A stretch of 64,000 nt of DNA from Polynucleobacter sp. 73C-SIWE (lineage in GTDB: Bacteria; Pseudomonadota; Gammaproteobacteria; Burkholderiales; Burkholderiaceae). The notes beneath the pieces are model-generated. The model made no database searches. It was given only the letters and a program-made list of their open reading frames with translations, and was not told the DNA's origin. Location: the NCBI RefSeq assembly GCF_018882465.1, contig NZ_JACVOK010000001.1, forward strand, positions 930,001 through 994,000, given 5' to 3'. This document shows positions 1 through 9,041 of this stretch, piece by piece. How positions within the stretch are numbered: position 1 is the first letter of the stretch; each line of letters starts with the position of its first letter. The position numbers and the translations under genes are program-made.

Positions 1-420
1 CAAGCAGCAGAGCTTGGTATTCAGGCTAAGGTGGTTGGTGGAGATGGCATGTGTACAGAGAAGTTGGCAGAACTAGCTGGTGATGCTGTGGTGAATGTCA
101 CTTGCTCGGAGGCTGGCATGGCTCTATCAAAGATGGCGCAGGGAGCCGACTTCCAGAAACGCTACAAGGAGCGCTTTAACTCCGATGTTCAGATTTATGC
201 GCCATTTACCTATGATGCCGTTTATGTCTTGGTCGACGCAATGAAGCGAGCCAATTCAACTGATCAAGCAAAGATCTTGCTTGTGATGCCTGATACAAAG
301 ATGAATGGTTTGGTTGGCAATATCGCCTTTGACAATAAAGGCGATATGAAAGAAGGCGTGATTACTTTATATGACTTCAAAGACAAGAAGAAAACAGTTC
401 TTGATGTTATTAAGATGTAA
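1..420 (+). CDS. Branched-chain amino acid ABC transporter substrate-binding protein (LivK family), C-terminal part
   Basis: The reading frame is open from base 1, so only the last 139 codons are visible and the start lies outside the window. The visible part matches the C-terminal lobe of periplasmic Leu/Ile/Val-binding proteins (type 1 periplasmic-binding fold): it has the Y-D-A-V-Y helix (YAPFTYDAVYVLVDAM) and the closing G-x-I-x-F-D-x-K-G-D strand followed by a T-L-Y-D-F end. It lies directly upstream of livHMGF, so it is inferred to deliver branched-chain amino acids, or a related amide or amino acid, to that permease. The ligand cannot be fixed from this fragment. Confidence 0.9.
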   Translation, partial: QAAELGIQAKVVGGDGMCTEKLAELAGDAVVNVTCSEAGMALSKMAQGADFQKRYKERFNSDVQIYAPFTYDAVYVLVDAMKRANSTDQAKILLVMPDTKMNGLVGNIAFDNKGDMKEGVITLYDFKDKKKTVLDVIKM

Positions 421-433
421 TTTACTCTGATCA

Positions 434-466
434 AAATAGCGCCGCTGATGCGGTGCTATTTTTTTA
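434..466 (+). terminator. Hairpin plus T-run between livK and livH
   Basis: Two 12-nt arms (434-445 and 450-461) pair with one G-T position around a TGAT loop and run into seven or more T residues. It has the form of a Rho-independent terminator but lies inside a transporter operon. It probably acts as a partial terminator that makes the abundant binding protein more highly expressed than the membrane parts. Confidence 0.75.
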
Positions 467-484
467 TAGAGTGCAATTTTCTCA

Positions 485-1420
485 ATGGATATTCTCCTTC
501 AGCAAATTATTAATGGCTTAGTGCTCGGTAGCATCTATGCCCTAATTGCCTTGGGTTACACCATGGTTTATGGGGTCTTGGGGATTATTAATTTTGCTCA
601 TGGCGAAGTACTCATGATTGGTGCCATGGTATCGCTTTCATTGCTGCAATTGGTATTAGGCTTAACTAGCGGTCTTCCAGGTTGGCTAACACTTTTAATT
701 GTTCTACCGGTGACGATGGCAGTGTGTGCGGGCCTAAGTTATTGGATCGAGCGTATTGCCTATCGTCCTTTGCGCAACGCTCCACGCTTAGCTCCTTTGA
801 TTTCAGCAATTGGTATGTCGATCTTGTTGCAAACCATTGCCATGATGATTTGGTCGCGCAATCCAATGACTTATCCACAGTTATTACCCTCAATTCCAAT
901 TGATTTATGGGGAAGTGGTGCAACGATTACCGGCAAAGAGATTGTCATCATCATTGTTGCTCTGGCTGTGATGTGCGGTTTATTGTTTTTGGTTGAAAAA
1001 ACAAAACTGGGTAGAGCAATGCGAGCCACTGCCGAGAATACTCAAATTGCCGGTTTGATGGGCGTTAATCCTAATCGTGTCATCTCCATTACTTTCATGC
1101 TGGGTGGGGCTCTTGCCGGTTTAGCTGGCGTAATGATTGCGAGTAACTATGGCAATGTCCATTTTTATATGGGATTTATTCCCGGACTGAAAGCATTTAC
1201 GGCCGCTGTATTGGGCGGTATTGGAAATTTAAAAGGAGCGATGTTAGGCGGCCTCCTTTTGGGATTAATTGAATCATTAGGCGCAGGCTATATTGGAGAA
1301 TTGACTGGCGGTGTTTTTGGTTCGAACTATCAAGATATCTTTGCGTTCTTGGTATTAATCCTGGTGCTAGTCTTGCGTCCCACTGGCCTCTTGGGCGAAA
1401 GGGTTTCCGATCGTGCTTAA
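485..1420 (+). CDS. livH: Branched-chain amino acid ABC transporter permease LivH
   Basis: This 311-residue inner-membrane permease is one half of the channel of the Liv importer. Hydrophobic segments run through its whole length. The family signature near residues 178-195 (RATAENTQIAGLMGV) is the cytoplasmic loop that contacts the ATPases, and the C-terminal GGIGNLKGAMLGG segment is typical of LivH. It starts with ATG 19 nt after the hairpin, without a strong ribosome-binding site. Its end overlaps the livM start by 8 nt, indicating translational coupling. Length is normal for the family. Confidence 0.95.
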   Translation: MDILLQQIINGLVLGSIYALIALGYTMVYGVLGIINFAHGEVLMIGAMVSLSLLQLVLGLTSGLPGWLTLLIVLPVTMAVCAGLSYWIERIAYRPLRNAPRLAPLISAIGMSILLQTIAMMIWSRNPMTYPQLLPSIPIDLWGSGATITGKEIVIIIVALAVMCGLLFLVEKTKLGRAMRATAENTQIAGLMGVNPNRVISITFMLGGALAGLAGVMIASNYGNVHFYMGFIPGLKAFTAAVLGGIGNLKGAMLGGLLLGLIESLGAGYIGELTGGVFGSNYQDIFAFLVLILVLVLRPTGLLGERVSDRA

Positions 1421-2501
1421 GGGCGCGCTATTTCAGCGTTTACCAAAATCTGCTTACTGGTGGATTGGTGTTGTTGCATTAATTCTGTTGCCTTGGGTGG
1501 TAGGTTCCAGTGGCGGAAATTACTGGGTGCGAGTACTTGATTTTGCCTTGCTCTATATCGTTCTTGCGCTAGGGCTCAATGTAGTTGTTGGTTTTGCTGG
1601 TTTATTGGATTTGGGTTACATCGCCTTTTATGCTCTTGGTGCTTATAGCTTTGCATTGCTTGCATCTCCCCATTTACCGCAGCAGTTTGAGACGATTGCA
1701 TCAGCCTTTCCGGAGGGGATGCATTTTTCTCCTTTGACCGTTGCAGTATTTTCAATCATTCTGGCCGCTCTATTTGGAGTGATCTTAGGATTTCCAACAT
1801 TGCAGTTACGGGGTGATTACTTAGCCATCGTCACTTTGGGTTTCGGGGAAATTATTCGTATCTTTATGAATAATCTTGATCGCCCATTCAATCTGACTAA
1901 TGGGCCTAAAGGTATCGCTTCAATAGATCCAATCCAATTCTTTGGGATTTCATTTGCAAAACCTTTAGATCTCGGTTTTATACAAATTCCAGGCCTGTAT
2001 TTGGTATTTTATCTATTCCTACTCTTAGCGATTGCTGTAGCGATTGTTTGTATTCACTTACAAGATTCACGGATTGGTAGGGCGTGGGTCGCAATTCGCG
2101 AAGATGAGATTGCTGCCAAGGCGATGGGCATTAATACGCGCAATATGAAGTTGCTGGCTTTTGCGATTGGAGCATCCTTTGCAGGCGTTGCTGGTGTTCT
2201 CTTTTCCGCCTTTCAAGGCTTTGTTTCTCCGGAGTCATTTACGCTTTGGGAGTCAATTGTCGTCTTGGCGATGGTAGTGTTAGGTGGCATTGGCCACATT
2301 CCTGGTGTCATTCTTGGCGCAGTTCTTCTGGCGATATTTCCGGAGGTATTGCGTGCCATTGCGCAGCCTGTGCAGCAAGCTTTATTTGGACATGTATTGG
2401 TAGATGTCGAAGTCCTTCGCCAATTGATTTATGGCTTAGCCCTCATATTGATCATGTTGTATCGCCCAGGCGGTATTTGGCAAAAGAGTGAGGCTAAATG
2501 A
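1413..2501 (+). CDS. livM: Branched-chain amino acid ABC transporter permease LivM
   Basis: This 362-residue permease pairs with LivH in the inner membrane. It has about ten hydrophobic segments and the ATPase-contact loop AIREDEIAAKAMGIN, followed by a late GGIGHIPGVILGA motif parallel to that in LivH. It starts with GTG inside the end of livH, with AAAGGG about 10 nt upstream, and its stop overlaps the livG start (ATGA). The C-terminal end YRPGGIW is the usual end of LivM proteins. Confidence 0.95.
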   Translation: MLKGALFQRLPKSAYWWIGVVALILLPWVVGSSGGNYWVRVLDFALLYIVLALGLNVVVGFAGLLDLGYIAFYALGAYSFALLASPHLPQQFETIASAFPEGMHFSPLTVAVFSIILAALFGVILGFPTLQLRGDYLAIVTLGFGEIIRIFMNNLDRPFNLTNGPKGIASIDPIQFFGISFAKPLDLGFIQIPGLYLVFYLFLLLAIAVAIVCIHLQDSRIGRAWVAIREDEIAAKAMGINTRNMKLLAFAIGASFAGVAGVLFSAFQGFVSPESFTLWESIVVLAMVVLGGIGHIPGVILGAVLLAIFPEVLRAIAQPVQQALFGHVLVDVEVLRQLIYGLALILIMLYRPGGIWQKSEAK

Positions 2502-3274
2502 TGTCAGCCCATTTACTCCTTGATGTTGCAGACGTCTCTAAGCGTTTTGGTGGAGTGCGCGCACTGGAATCGGTTGGCTTGCAGGTGCCGCATGGATCGA
2601 TTGTGGGCTTGATTGGGCCTAATGGCGCAGGCAAGACGACTTTCTTTAACGTCATTACAGGTCTATATCCAGCAGACTCAGGCGTTTTTTTATTCGATGG
2701 ACAGTCTTACTTTCCAGAGTCAGTCTCTGAGGTAACGAAATCTGGTTTAGCCAGAACCTTTCAGAACATTCGCCTCTTTGGTGAAATGTCTACTCTTGAG
2801 AATGTGATGGTGGGTTGTCATTGCCGCTCAAACGCTGGAGTCCTTGGGGCAATCTTTCGATTTCCAGCAACAAAACGTGAAGAGCAATCTATCCGCGATA
2901 AATCCCTTGAGTTACTTGCTTATGTTGGGCTGACTGAGTTTGCCAGTGTGGAGGCACGCAATCTTTCCTATGGCCATCAACGTCGCCTTGAAATTGCTAG
3001 GGCTTTAGCTACTGAACCTAAGCTCTTAGCTTTGGATGAGCCAGCCGCGGGCATGAATGCAACTGAAAAGTTAGAACTCCGCGAGCTATTGCTGCGTATT
3101 AAGGCGGATGGCAAAACCATTCTATTAATTGAGCATGATGTGAGCTTAGTGATGGGTATTTGCGATAGCTTGACAGTGCTTGATTATGGCAAAGTGATTG
3201 CTTCTGGTAAACCTGCAGATGTGCGTACACATCCAGAAGTGATTAAGGCTTATCTCGGTCAAGGGGCGGTGTAA
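2498..3274 (+). CDS. livG: Branched-chain amino acid ABC transporter ATP-binding protein LivG
   Basis: This 258-residue ATPase energises the Liv importer on the cytoplasmic side. The Walker A motif GPNGAGKTT is near residues 41-49, the ABC signature is the LivG-typical variant LSYGHQRRLEIARAL near residue 155, and Walker B is LLALDEPAAGMN near residue 175. The switch histidine lies in LLIEHDVSLVM. It overlaps livM by 4 nt and touches livF, so the four genes form one tightly coupled operon. Confidence 0.95.
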   Translation: MMSAHLLLDVADVSKRFGGVRALESVGLQVPHGSIVGLIGPNGAGKTTFFNVITGLYPADSGVFLFDGQSYFPESVSEVTKSGLARTFQNIRLFGEMSTLENVMVGCHCRSNAGVLGAIFRFPATKREEQSIRDKSLELLAYVGLTEFASVEARNLSYGHQRRLEIARALATEPKLLALDEPAAGMNATEKLELRELLLRIKADGKTILLIEHDVSLVMGICDSLTVLDYGKVIASGKPADVRTHPEVIKAYLGQGAV

Positions 3275-3987
3275 TGAGCGCCTTACTGAATGTAAAAAAT
3301 CTCAAAGTTTCTTATGGCGGTATCAATGCCGTCAAAGGAATTGATTTGCACGTTGATCGAGGTGAGCTAGTCGCTTTAATTGGCGCCAATGGTGCTGGTA
3401 AGAGTTCAAGCTTGAAAGCGATTGCGGGTGTGCTGACTCCATCGGCAGGTGAAATTCAGTTTTTAGGTCAGCGTGCCGAGAAACTGCCGGCATATGAGTT
3501 GGTCCAGCTGGGCTTAGGTATGGTTCCGGAAGGTCGCGGTGTGTTCAAGCGCATGACCATTCTGGAAAATCTACAGATGGGTGCATTCTTGAAAAAGGAT
3601 GCCACAGCCGTTAAACAAAAGCTAGAGGAGGTCTACTCCTATTTTCCGAGACTGAAAGAGCGTTTATCGCAATTGGCAGGAACGCTTTCCGGTGGCGAGC
3701 AGCAAATGGTAGCGATGGGCAGGGCGATGATGGCGGAACCTCAGTTATTGCTGCTCGATGAGCCGTCTATGGGTTTATCGCCTATCATGGTCGAAACTAT
3801 TTTCGATGTTATCCGCAATCTCTCAGCCAATGGAATGACCATTCTCTTGGTGGAGCAAAACGCACGATTGGCTTTGCAGATGGCTAATCGTGCTTATGTC
3901 ATGGAAAGTGGATTAATTACCTTGAGCGGCTCTGGTAAAGAGTTGCTGGAAGACTCTAGAGTGCGAACAGCCTACTTGGGTGAATAG
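3274..3987 (+). CDS. livF: Branched-chain amino acid ABC transporter ATP-binding protein LivF
   Basis: This is the second ATPase of the Liv importer, 237 residues. Walker A is GANGAGKSS (about 37-45), the signature is LSGGEQQM near residue 138, Walker B is LLLLDEPSMGLSP near 158, and the H-loop is replaced by the LivF-typical Q in LLVEQNARLAL. Its ATG overlaps the livG stop by one base. The gene ends 2 nt before the convergent argD end, and no clear terminator lies between them. Confidence 0.95.
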   Translation: MSALLNVKNLKVSYGGINAVKGIDLHVDRGELVALIGANGAGKSSSLKAIAGVLTPSAGEIQFLGQRAEKLPAYELVQLGLGMVPEGRGVFKRMTILENLQMGAFLKKDATAVKQKLEEVYSYFPRLKERLSQLAGTLSGGEQQMVAMGRAMMAEPQLLLLDEPSMGLSPIMVETIFDVIRNLSANGMTILLVEQNARLALQMANRAYVMESGLITLSGSGKELLEDSRVRTAYLGE

Positions 3988-3989
3988 CC

Positions 3990-5183
3990 TTAAGCGGTTT
4001 GTTTAAGTAGCTCACGCAGCATGCCGCACATCTGACGAATCTCATCGTCACTGACATTCAGGGCAGGCATAAAGCGCAATAAGTTTGGTCTTGGCGAGTT
4101 GATTAATAGACCTTCAGGGCTGCGATCGCGAGCGAGCTCAACCAATTTTCCGCCGGTATCTTTGCCAAGCATAAGGGCACGCAATAAACCTTCACCACGC
4201 TCACCCTCAAGATTAAATTCTGCAACCAGCTTGAGTAATTCTGATTTTAGTAATTCACCCTTAGCTTTGACGCTCTCTAAAAATCCTGGGGCCAGTAATT
4301 GCTCAATCACACTAATGCCTACAGCAGTCATCAGTGGATTGCCGTTATAAGTACCACCTTGGTCGCCTGGTACAAAGCAAGCTGCTGCATTAGTGGCCAT
4401 CAGGGCTGCTAATGGAACACCACCACCAATACCTTTACCCAAAGTCATGATGTCCGGCTCAATTCCGTATTGCTGGTAGGCAAAGAGGGTGCCAGTACGG
4501 CCGCAGCCGGCCTGCACTTCATCGGCAATGAGAAGAATATTGTTTTCTTTGGTGAACTTACGTAGTTCAAGCATAAATTCTTTAGTGCTGGGGATCACGC
4601 CACCTTCACCTTGAACTGGCTCAAGCATGACTGCAACAGTTTTATCAGTCACCAATTTTTTGACAGACTCCAAGTCATTCAAATCTGCTTTTGGAAATCC
4701 AGCAACTTGTGGAGCAAACATCGTATCCCAGCCTGGCTTGCCAGAGGCGCTCATAGTGGCGATGGTGCGACCATGAAAACTATGATCAAAGGTAATAATT
4801 TCAAAAGCGCCATTCTTATGAAGTTGACCCCATTTGCGCGCAAGCTTGATAGCACCTTCGTTTGCTTCAGCGCCGCTGTTGGCGAAAAAGACTTTGTCAA
4901 AGCAACTATTTTCTGTAAGCAGATTAGATAAACCAATCATTGGCTCGTTATAAAACGCTGGACTTGGATTAATCAGTTTTTTTGCTTGCGCGTTGAGTGC
5001 TTCGATCATTCCAGAATTGCTGTGACCTAAGCAATTCACAGCCCAACCTTGCAAGAAATCTAAATACCGTTTGCCATTGTTGTCTGTTAACCATGAACCC
5101 TTACCCTCGACCATGACGACGTCTGGACGTTGGGTGATGAACATCACTGCATGGGTGTCGATCGCTTGGGCTGGCTTATTCAT
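3990..5183 (-). CDS. argD: Acetylornithine/succinyldiaminopimelate-type aminotransferase
   Basis: This is a 397-residue class III PLP aminotransferase that converts N-acetylglutamate semialdehyde to N-acetylornithine in arginine synthesis. It may also act in lysine synthesis. Visible signatures are [19 protein letters not shown], the SFHGRT stretch, the cofactor aspartate in [15 protein letters not shown], and the PLP lysine in TLGKGIGGG near residue 250. A related ornithine or 4-aminobutyrate transaminase cannot be fully excluded from sequence reading, but length and motifs fit ArgD best. Confidence 0.85.
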   Translation of the reverse strand: MNKPAQAIDTHAVMFITQRPDVVMVEGKGSWLTDNNGKRYLDFLQGWAVNCLGHSNSGMIEALNAQAKKLINPSPAFYNEPMIGLSNLLTENSCFDKVFFANSGAEANEGAIKLARKWGQLHKNGAFEIITFDHSFHGRTIATMSASGKPGWDTMFAPQVAGFPKADLNDLESVKKLVTDKTVAVMLEPVQGEGGVIPSTKEFMLELRKFTKENNILLIADEVQAGCGRTGTLFAYQQYGIEPDIMTLGKGIGGGVPLAALMATNAAACFVPGDQGGTYNGNPLMTAVGISVIEQLLAPGFLESVKAKGELLKSELLKLVAEFNLEGERGEGLLRALMLGKDTGGKLVELARDRSPEGLLINSPRPNLLRFMPALNVSDDEIRQMCGMLRELLKQTA

Positions 5184-5239
5184 ACTGAACTTGAGTAATT
5201 GGGGCTAATGAGGTTTCTATTATCTAACTTTATCGGAAT

Positions 5240-6280
5240 TTAGTTGGTGGCTAAATCTGCGGCACTAGTAAATGAGTCTGCGAAGAATTCTTCCTCAGGT
5301 AGGTGACATTTGGATGAAAAGTCGTCCCGTGCGGCATTTACCATGACTGGTGCGCCACAGGCATAGACCTGAAGGTCTTTCATATCAGGATGATCTGCCA
5401 TCACAGCTTGGTGGACAAAACCAGTTCGACCACTCCAGGCATCCTCTTCGAGGGCATCTGAGATCACCGGAATGTACTTGAGATTAGGAATCTCTTTTTG
5501 CCAGGCCTTGCATAAATCATCTAGGTAGAGATCGCCGGGACGACGTCCACCCCAATAGAGCTCAATGGGCCTTTGAATCTTTTTAGCCTGCATTTGCTCG
5601 ATGATGGATTTGATCGGAGCAAATCCAGTCCCTGCAGCAACAAAAATGATGGGTTTCTGAGAATCTTCTCTGAGAAAGAATCTGCCCAAAGGACCTTCAA
5701 AGCGCAGGATATCTTTTTCTTTCAATGCCGGGCTGCTTGTCCCAAATACAAAGTCGGTAAATACGCCGCCGGGTAAATGACGGATATGTAACTCAAGCGG
5801 ACCTTCTTGGTCTGGGGCATTGGCAATGGAGTAGGCACGGCGCTGGCCATCCTTGAGGAGGAACTCCAGATACTGGCCAGCTAGGAACTGAAAGCGTTCA
5901 GCAGCGGGAAGTTGCAGCTTCAAAATAGCGACATCATGGCTAGGATGCTCAATCGTATTGACTCGACAAGGAACTTTCCGAATAGCAATATCGCCAGCGC
6001 CCTGAACTTCACGAGCCTCAATCAATAGATCGGACTGGGGATGGGCGCAACAAAATAAAGTACTACCGGTAGTCTCATCAGACTTGCTTAAGGCGCTCTC
6101 GCTATGCTGGCCATGGGTTACCTGACCCTCTATGATTTTGCCCTTGCAGGATCCACAAGCACCGTTTTTGCAGCCATAGGGCAGCTTGATGCCTTGACGC
6201 AGAGCGGCCTCCAGGAGCGTTTCATCCTGGTTAACGGTAAATTGTTTGCCGCTCGTTTTGAGCGTGACCTGGTAAGACAC
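5240..6280 (-). CDS. Ferredoxin-domain NAD(P)H-flavin reductase (CDP-6-deoxy-delta-3,4-glucoseen reductase family)
   Basis: This is a fused electron-transfer protein. The N-terminal plant-type [2Fe-2S] ferredoxin domain has cysteines in YGCKNGACGSCKG and a fourth in LFCCAHP. An FAD-binding barrel (RAYSIANAP) and an NAD(P)-binding domain (FVAAGTGFAPIKS) follow. It would pass electrons from NAD(P)H through flavin and the iron-sulfur centre to an unknown oxygenase or reductase partner. The chosen start is GTG at 6280, because AAAGGA lies exactly 6 nt upstream. An ATG at 6286 and a TTG at 6295 are in frame, but AAAGGA directly abuts the ATG and the TTG has no binding site. Its partner is not obvious nearby. 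Confidence 0.85.
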   Translation of the reverse strand: MSYQVTLKTSGKQFTVNQDETLLEAALRQGIKLPYGCKNGACGSCKGKIIEGQVTHGQHSESALSKSDETTGSTLFCCAHPQSDLLIEAREVQGAGDIAIRKVPCRVNTIEHPSHDVAILKLQLPAAERFQFLAGQYLEFLLKDGQRRAYSIANAPDQEGPLELHIRHLPGGVFTDFVFGTSSPALKEKDILRFEGPLGRFFLREDSQKPIIFVAAGTGFAPIKSIIEQMQAKKIQRPIELYWGGRRPGDLYLDDLCKAWQKEIPNLKYIPVISDALEEDAWSGRTGFVHQAVMADHPDMKDLQVYACGAPVMVNAARDDFSSKCHLPEEEFFADSFTSAADLATN

Positions 6281-6316
6281 TCTCATTCCTTTCAATAAAT
6301 CGTTACGATATTACTT

Positions 6317-7204
6317 ATGCAATCTTTTGGTAAACCTTCAATCCTGATTATTGGCTGCGGTGACATTGGTCTTCGGGTAGCAAAACAGCTTGCCCGTAGC
6401 CATCGAGTTTTCGCTTTAACTTCTCAACAAAGTCGTTTTCAGGAGTTGAGGGAGGTAGGCGCGATTCCACTGTTGGGTAATCTGGATCAGCCAGAAACTT
6501 TGTGGCGCCTATCGGGTTTAGCTCAAACCGTCATTCATCTTGCACCACCCCAAAACCAGGGAAATCGTGATTGCCGAACCCGCAACCTAATCCGAATTTT
6601 AGCCCAAGGATCTAATGCCGTCAGGCGTCTGATCTATATCAGCACCACAGGTGTCTATGGGGATCATGGGGGCGCCAAAGTCAGTGAAGTAACCCCAGTC
6701 AGCCCTCAGAGTGAGCGCGCCCAAAGAAGAGTGGATGCTGAGCGCGCATTACGTTTATGGGCACCCACTCATGGGGTGGCTTTAACGATTTTGCGTGTGC
6801 CGGGAATTTATGCCACTAACCGTCTACCTATTGAGCGCCTGCAGTCTAAAACACCGGCACTAATTTCTGAAGAGGACGCTTATTCCAATCACATTCATAG
6901 CGATGATTTGGCGAGCTTAGTATGCGCTGCGGTTTATCACGGTAGGCCACAAAGAGTGATTAATACGTGTGATGGCGGTGAAACTAAAATGGGCGATTAC
7001 TTTGATGAGGTGGCTGATGCTTTCGGTCTAGATCGACCACCCAGAATGCCAGGCGCTCAATTGCAAAAATTAGTCAGCCCAATGCTGTGGTCATTTATGC
7101 GTGAGTCAAGAAGAGTAACCAATACTCGCCTGCATGAATTAAAAAGGCCGCTACGCTATCCGAGCGTAGGCCATTTTCTGAAAACTATTTCCAGGAATCC
7201 TTAA
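6317..7204 (+). CDS. NAD(P)-dependent epimerase/dehydratase-like SDR protein (YeeZ-like)
   Basis: This 295-residue protein has an extended short-chain-dehydrogenase fold. The dinucleotide motif IIGCGDIGLRVAKQL is at residues 11-25 (GxGxxG type), YISTTGVYGDHGG corresponds to the active-site strand, and the C-terminal stretch SNHIHSDDLA is common to sugar-nucleotide epimerase relatives. The canonical YxxxK pair is not clear, as in other YeeZ-type proteins, so the reaction is unknown. Its 3' end overlaps the convergent glnS end by 20 nt. Confidence 0.8.
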   Translation: MQSFGKPSILIIGCGDIGLRVAKQLARSHRVFALTSQQSRFQELREVGAIPLLGNLDQPETLWRLSGLAQTVIHLAPPQNQGNRDCRTRNLIRILAQGSNAVRRLIYISTTGVYGDHGGAKVSEVTPVSPQSERAQRRVDAERALRLWAPTHGVALTILRVPGIYATNRLPIERLQSKTPALISEEDAYSNHIHSDDLASLVCAAVYHGRPQRVINTCDGGETKMGDYFDEVADAFGLDRPPRMPGAQLQKLVSPMLWSFMRESRRVTNTRLHELKRPLRYPSVGHFLKTISRNP

Positions 7205-8957
7205 GGCCAACGGTACGATTAAATACTGGCTTACCAGGTTTGGAATCAGATTCATCAGCAACAAAGTAACCATGGCGTTCAAACTGGAAACGTTCTCCAG
7301 CTTTGACATCCTTCATGCAAGGCTCTAGGTAAGCAGAAATGGTTTGCTTAGAGTTCGGATTAATGGTGTCCAAGAAATTCTTGTCACCACTATCAGGATG
7401 CGGGTCGCTAAAGAGGTGGTCGTATAGACGCACTTCAGTCGGAATAGCTTCAGCAGCGCTAATCCAGTGAATATTGCCTTTCACCTTATAGTTATTTGAG
7501 CCAGTAGTGCCGCTCTTGCTATCAGGGAAGTGGGTCGCATTCACCTGAATCACATTACCATTGGCGTCAGTCTCAAAGCCGGTGCATTCAATTACAAAGC
7601 CATGGCGCAAACGAACACGGCTTCCGGGCTGATCCCCAATGGGTGGAAATAATCTGAAGAAACCTTTAATGGGTTCTTTCATAAAATCATCTTCTTCAAT
7701 CCACAATTCGCGGGTGAAATGAAATTCCCGATTGCCCCATTCGGGGTGCTGTGGATGACGTGGTGCTGAGCATGGTTCTTTACTAGCAGCATCAAAGTTT
7801 TCAATCACTAACTTCAGTGGTTTGAGCACTGCTGTGGCGCGCGGCGCTCTGACTTCAAGATCATCTCGCAGCGCTTGATCTAAGGTGCTCATATCAATCC
7901 AGCTGTCTGCTTTAGAGACACCAATGCGCTCACAGAACAAGCGAATGCTTTCTGGGGTATAGCCACGACGACGGATACCGACAATCGTTGGCATGCGGGG
8001 GTCATCCCAACCATCAACATGGTTTTCTTCAACCAACTGCAGTAACTTCCGTTTACTGGTGATGGTGTAGGTCAGATTCAGACGTGCAAATTCATACTGA
8101 TGTGGCACAGGATCTTTAAACACACCCAATTCTTTAAGGGAGTTCACAATCCAATCATATAGCGGGCGGTTGTTCTCAAACTCAAGAGTGCAAATCGAGT
8201 GAGAGACATTCTCTAGTGCATCAGAAATACAGTGCGTGAAGTCATATAAGGGGTAGATGCACCACTTACTGCCCGTACGATGGTGATCGGTATGGCGAAT
8301 ACGGTAGACCACTGGGTCACGCATCACGATATTTGGATGCGCCATATCAATCTTTAGGCGTAGAACATGTTCACCATCTTTAAATTTGCCATCCCGCATC
8401 TCACGAAACAGGGAGAGATTCTCTTCGGGACTACGATCGCGGTACGGACTATTTTTTCCGGCTTGACCAAAGTTGCCGCGATTAGTGTGAATATCATCAG
8501 CACTTTGGCTATCGACATAAGCTTTGCCATTCTGAATCAGAATTTCGGCAAATTCGTAGAGACGATCAAAGTAGTCGCTAGCATGGTAAAGGTGAGTATC
8601 CCAATCAAAGCCTAACCATTTGACAGCATCCAAAATACTGTCGGCGTATTCAACATCCTCCTTAACTGGGTTGGTGTCATCAAGGCGCATATTGCAACGC
8701 GCACCACCGGGTTGATTGTTGTAGTCAGCGGCAAGGCCAAAGTTCAAGCAAATACTTTTTGCATGACCAATATGTAAATAGCCATTTGGTTCGGGCGGAA
8801 AACGGGTAATGATCGACGGAATTGCCTCGCCAGCCAAATTGGTTCTCTGTGAAAAAGCACCACTTGCTAAGTCATGATCAATGATCTGACGTAAGAAGTT
8901 GGAGGGCTCGGCCACAGCGCCAGCATTGGCTTTAGAGGGTTTGCTATCTTGGGACAT
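7185..8957 (-). CDS. glnS: Glutaminyl-tRNA synthetase
   Basis: This class I synthetase charges tRNA-Gln with glutamine in the cytoplasm. The HIGH-type motif is PPEPNGYLHIGHAK near the N-terminus, and the KMSKS-type loop is TSKRKLL. The two C-terminal anticodon-binding barrels include the conserved GFVIECTGF region. The start is taken as the ATG at 8957, giving 590 residues (MSQDSKPSK...). A longer in-frame extension to 9005 runs through the tctA terminator and is unlikely. The presence of glnS is common in beta- and gammaproteobacteria. Confidence 0.93.
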   Translation of the reverse strand: MSQDSKPSKANAGAVAEPSNFLRQIIDHDLASGAFSQRTNLAGEAIPSIITRFPPEPNGYLHIGHAKSICLNFGLAADYNNQPGGARCNMRLDDTNPVKEDVEYADSILDAVKWLGFDWDTHLYHASDYFDRLYEFAEILIQNGKAYVDSQSADDIHTNRGNFGQAGKNSPYRDRSPEENLSLFREMRDGKFKDGEHVLRLKIDMAHPNIVMRDPVVYRIRHTDHHRTGSKWCIYPLYDFTHCISDALENVSHSICTLEFENNRPLYDWIVNSLKELGVFKDPVPHQYEFARLNLTYTITSKRKLLQLVEENHVDGWDDPRMPTIVGIRRRGYTPESIRLFCERIGVSKADSWIDMSTLDQALRDDLEVRAPRATAVLKPLKLVIENFDAASKEPCSAPRHPQHPEWGNREFHFTRELWIEEDDFMKEPIKGFFRLFPPIGDQPGSRVRLRHGFVIECTGFETDANGNVIQVNATHFPDSKSGTTGSNNYKVKGNIHWISAAEAIPTEVRLYDHLFSDPHPDSGDKNFLDTINPNSKQTISAYLEPCMKDVKAGERFQFERHGYFVADESDSKPGKPVFNRTVGLKDSWK

Positions 8958-8987
8958 AGCCACATTGTAGAGAAAAGCCTGGGCCAA

Positions 8988-9018
8988 TAAAGAAAAAGCC
9001 CGCAAACTGCTGCGGGCT
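8988..9018 (-). terminator. Rho-independent terminator of the tctBA operon
   Basis: Read on the minus strand, two perfect 8-bp arms (9018-9011 and 9004-8997, AGCCCGCA-type) enclose a 6-nt loop and are followed by TTTTTCTTT. It lies 24 nt after the tctA stop and just before the glnS start. Confidence 0.88.
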
Positions 9019-9041
9019 CGTTTCCTGATGGATGATTAAAT

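Noticed and set aside
8958..9005. Longer N-terminus for glnS
   Set aside because: It would run into the tctA terminator and adds residues unlike the family; ATG 8957 is better.
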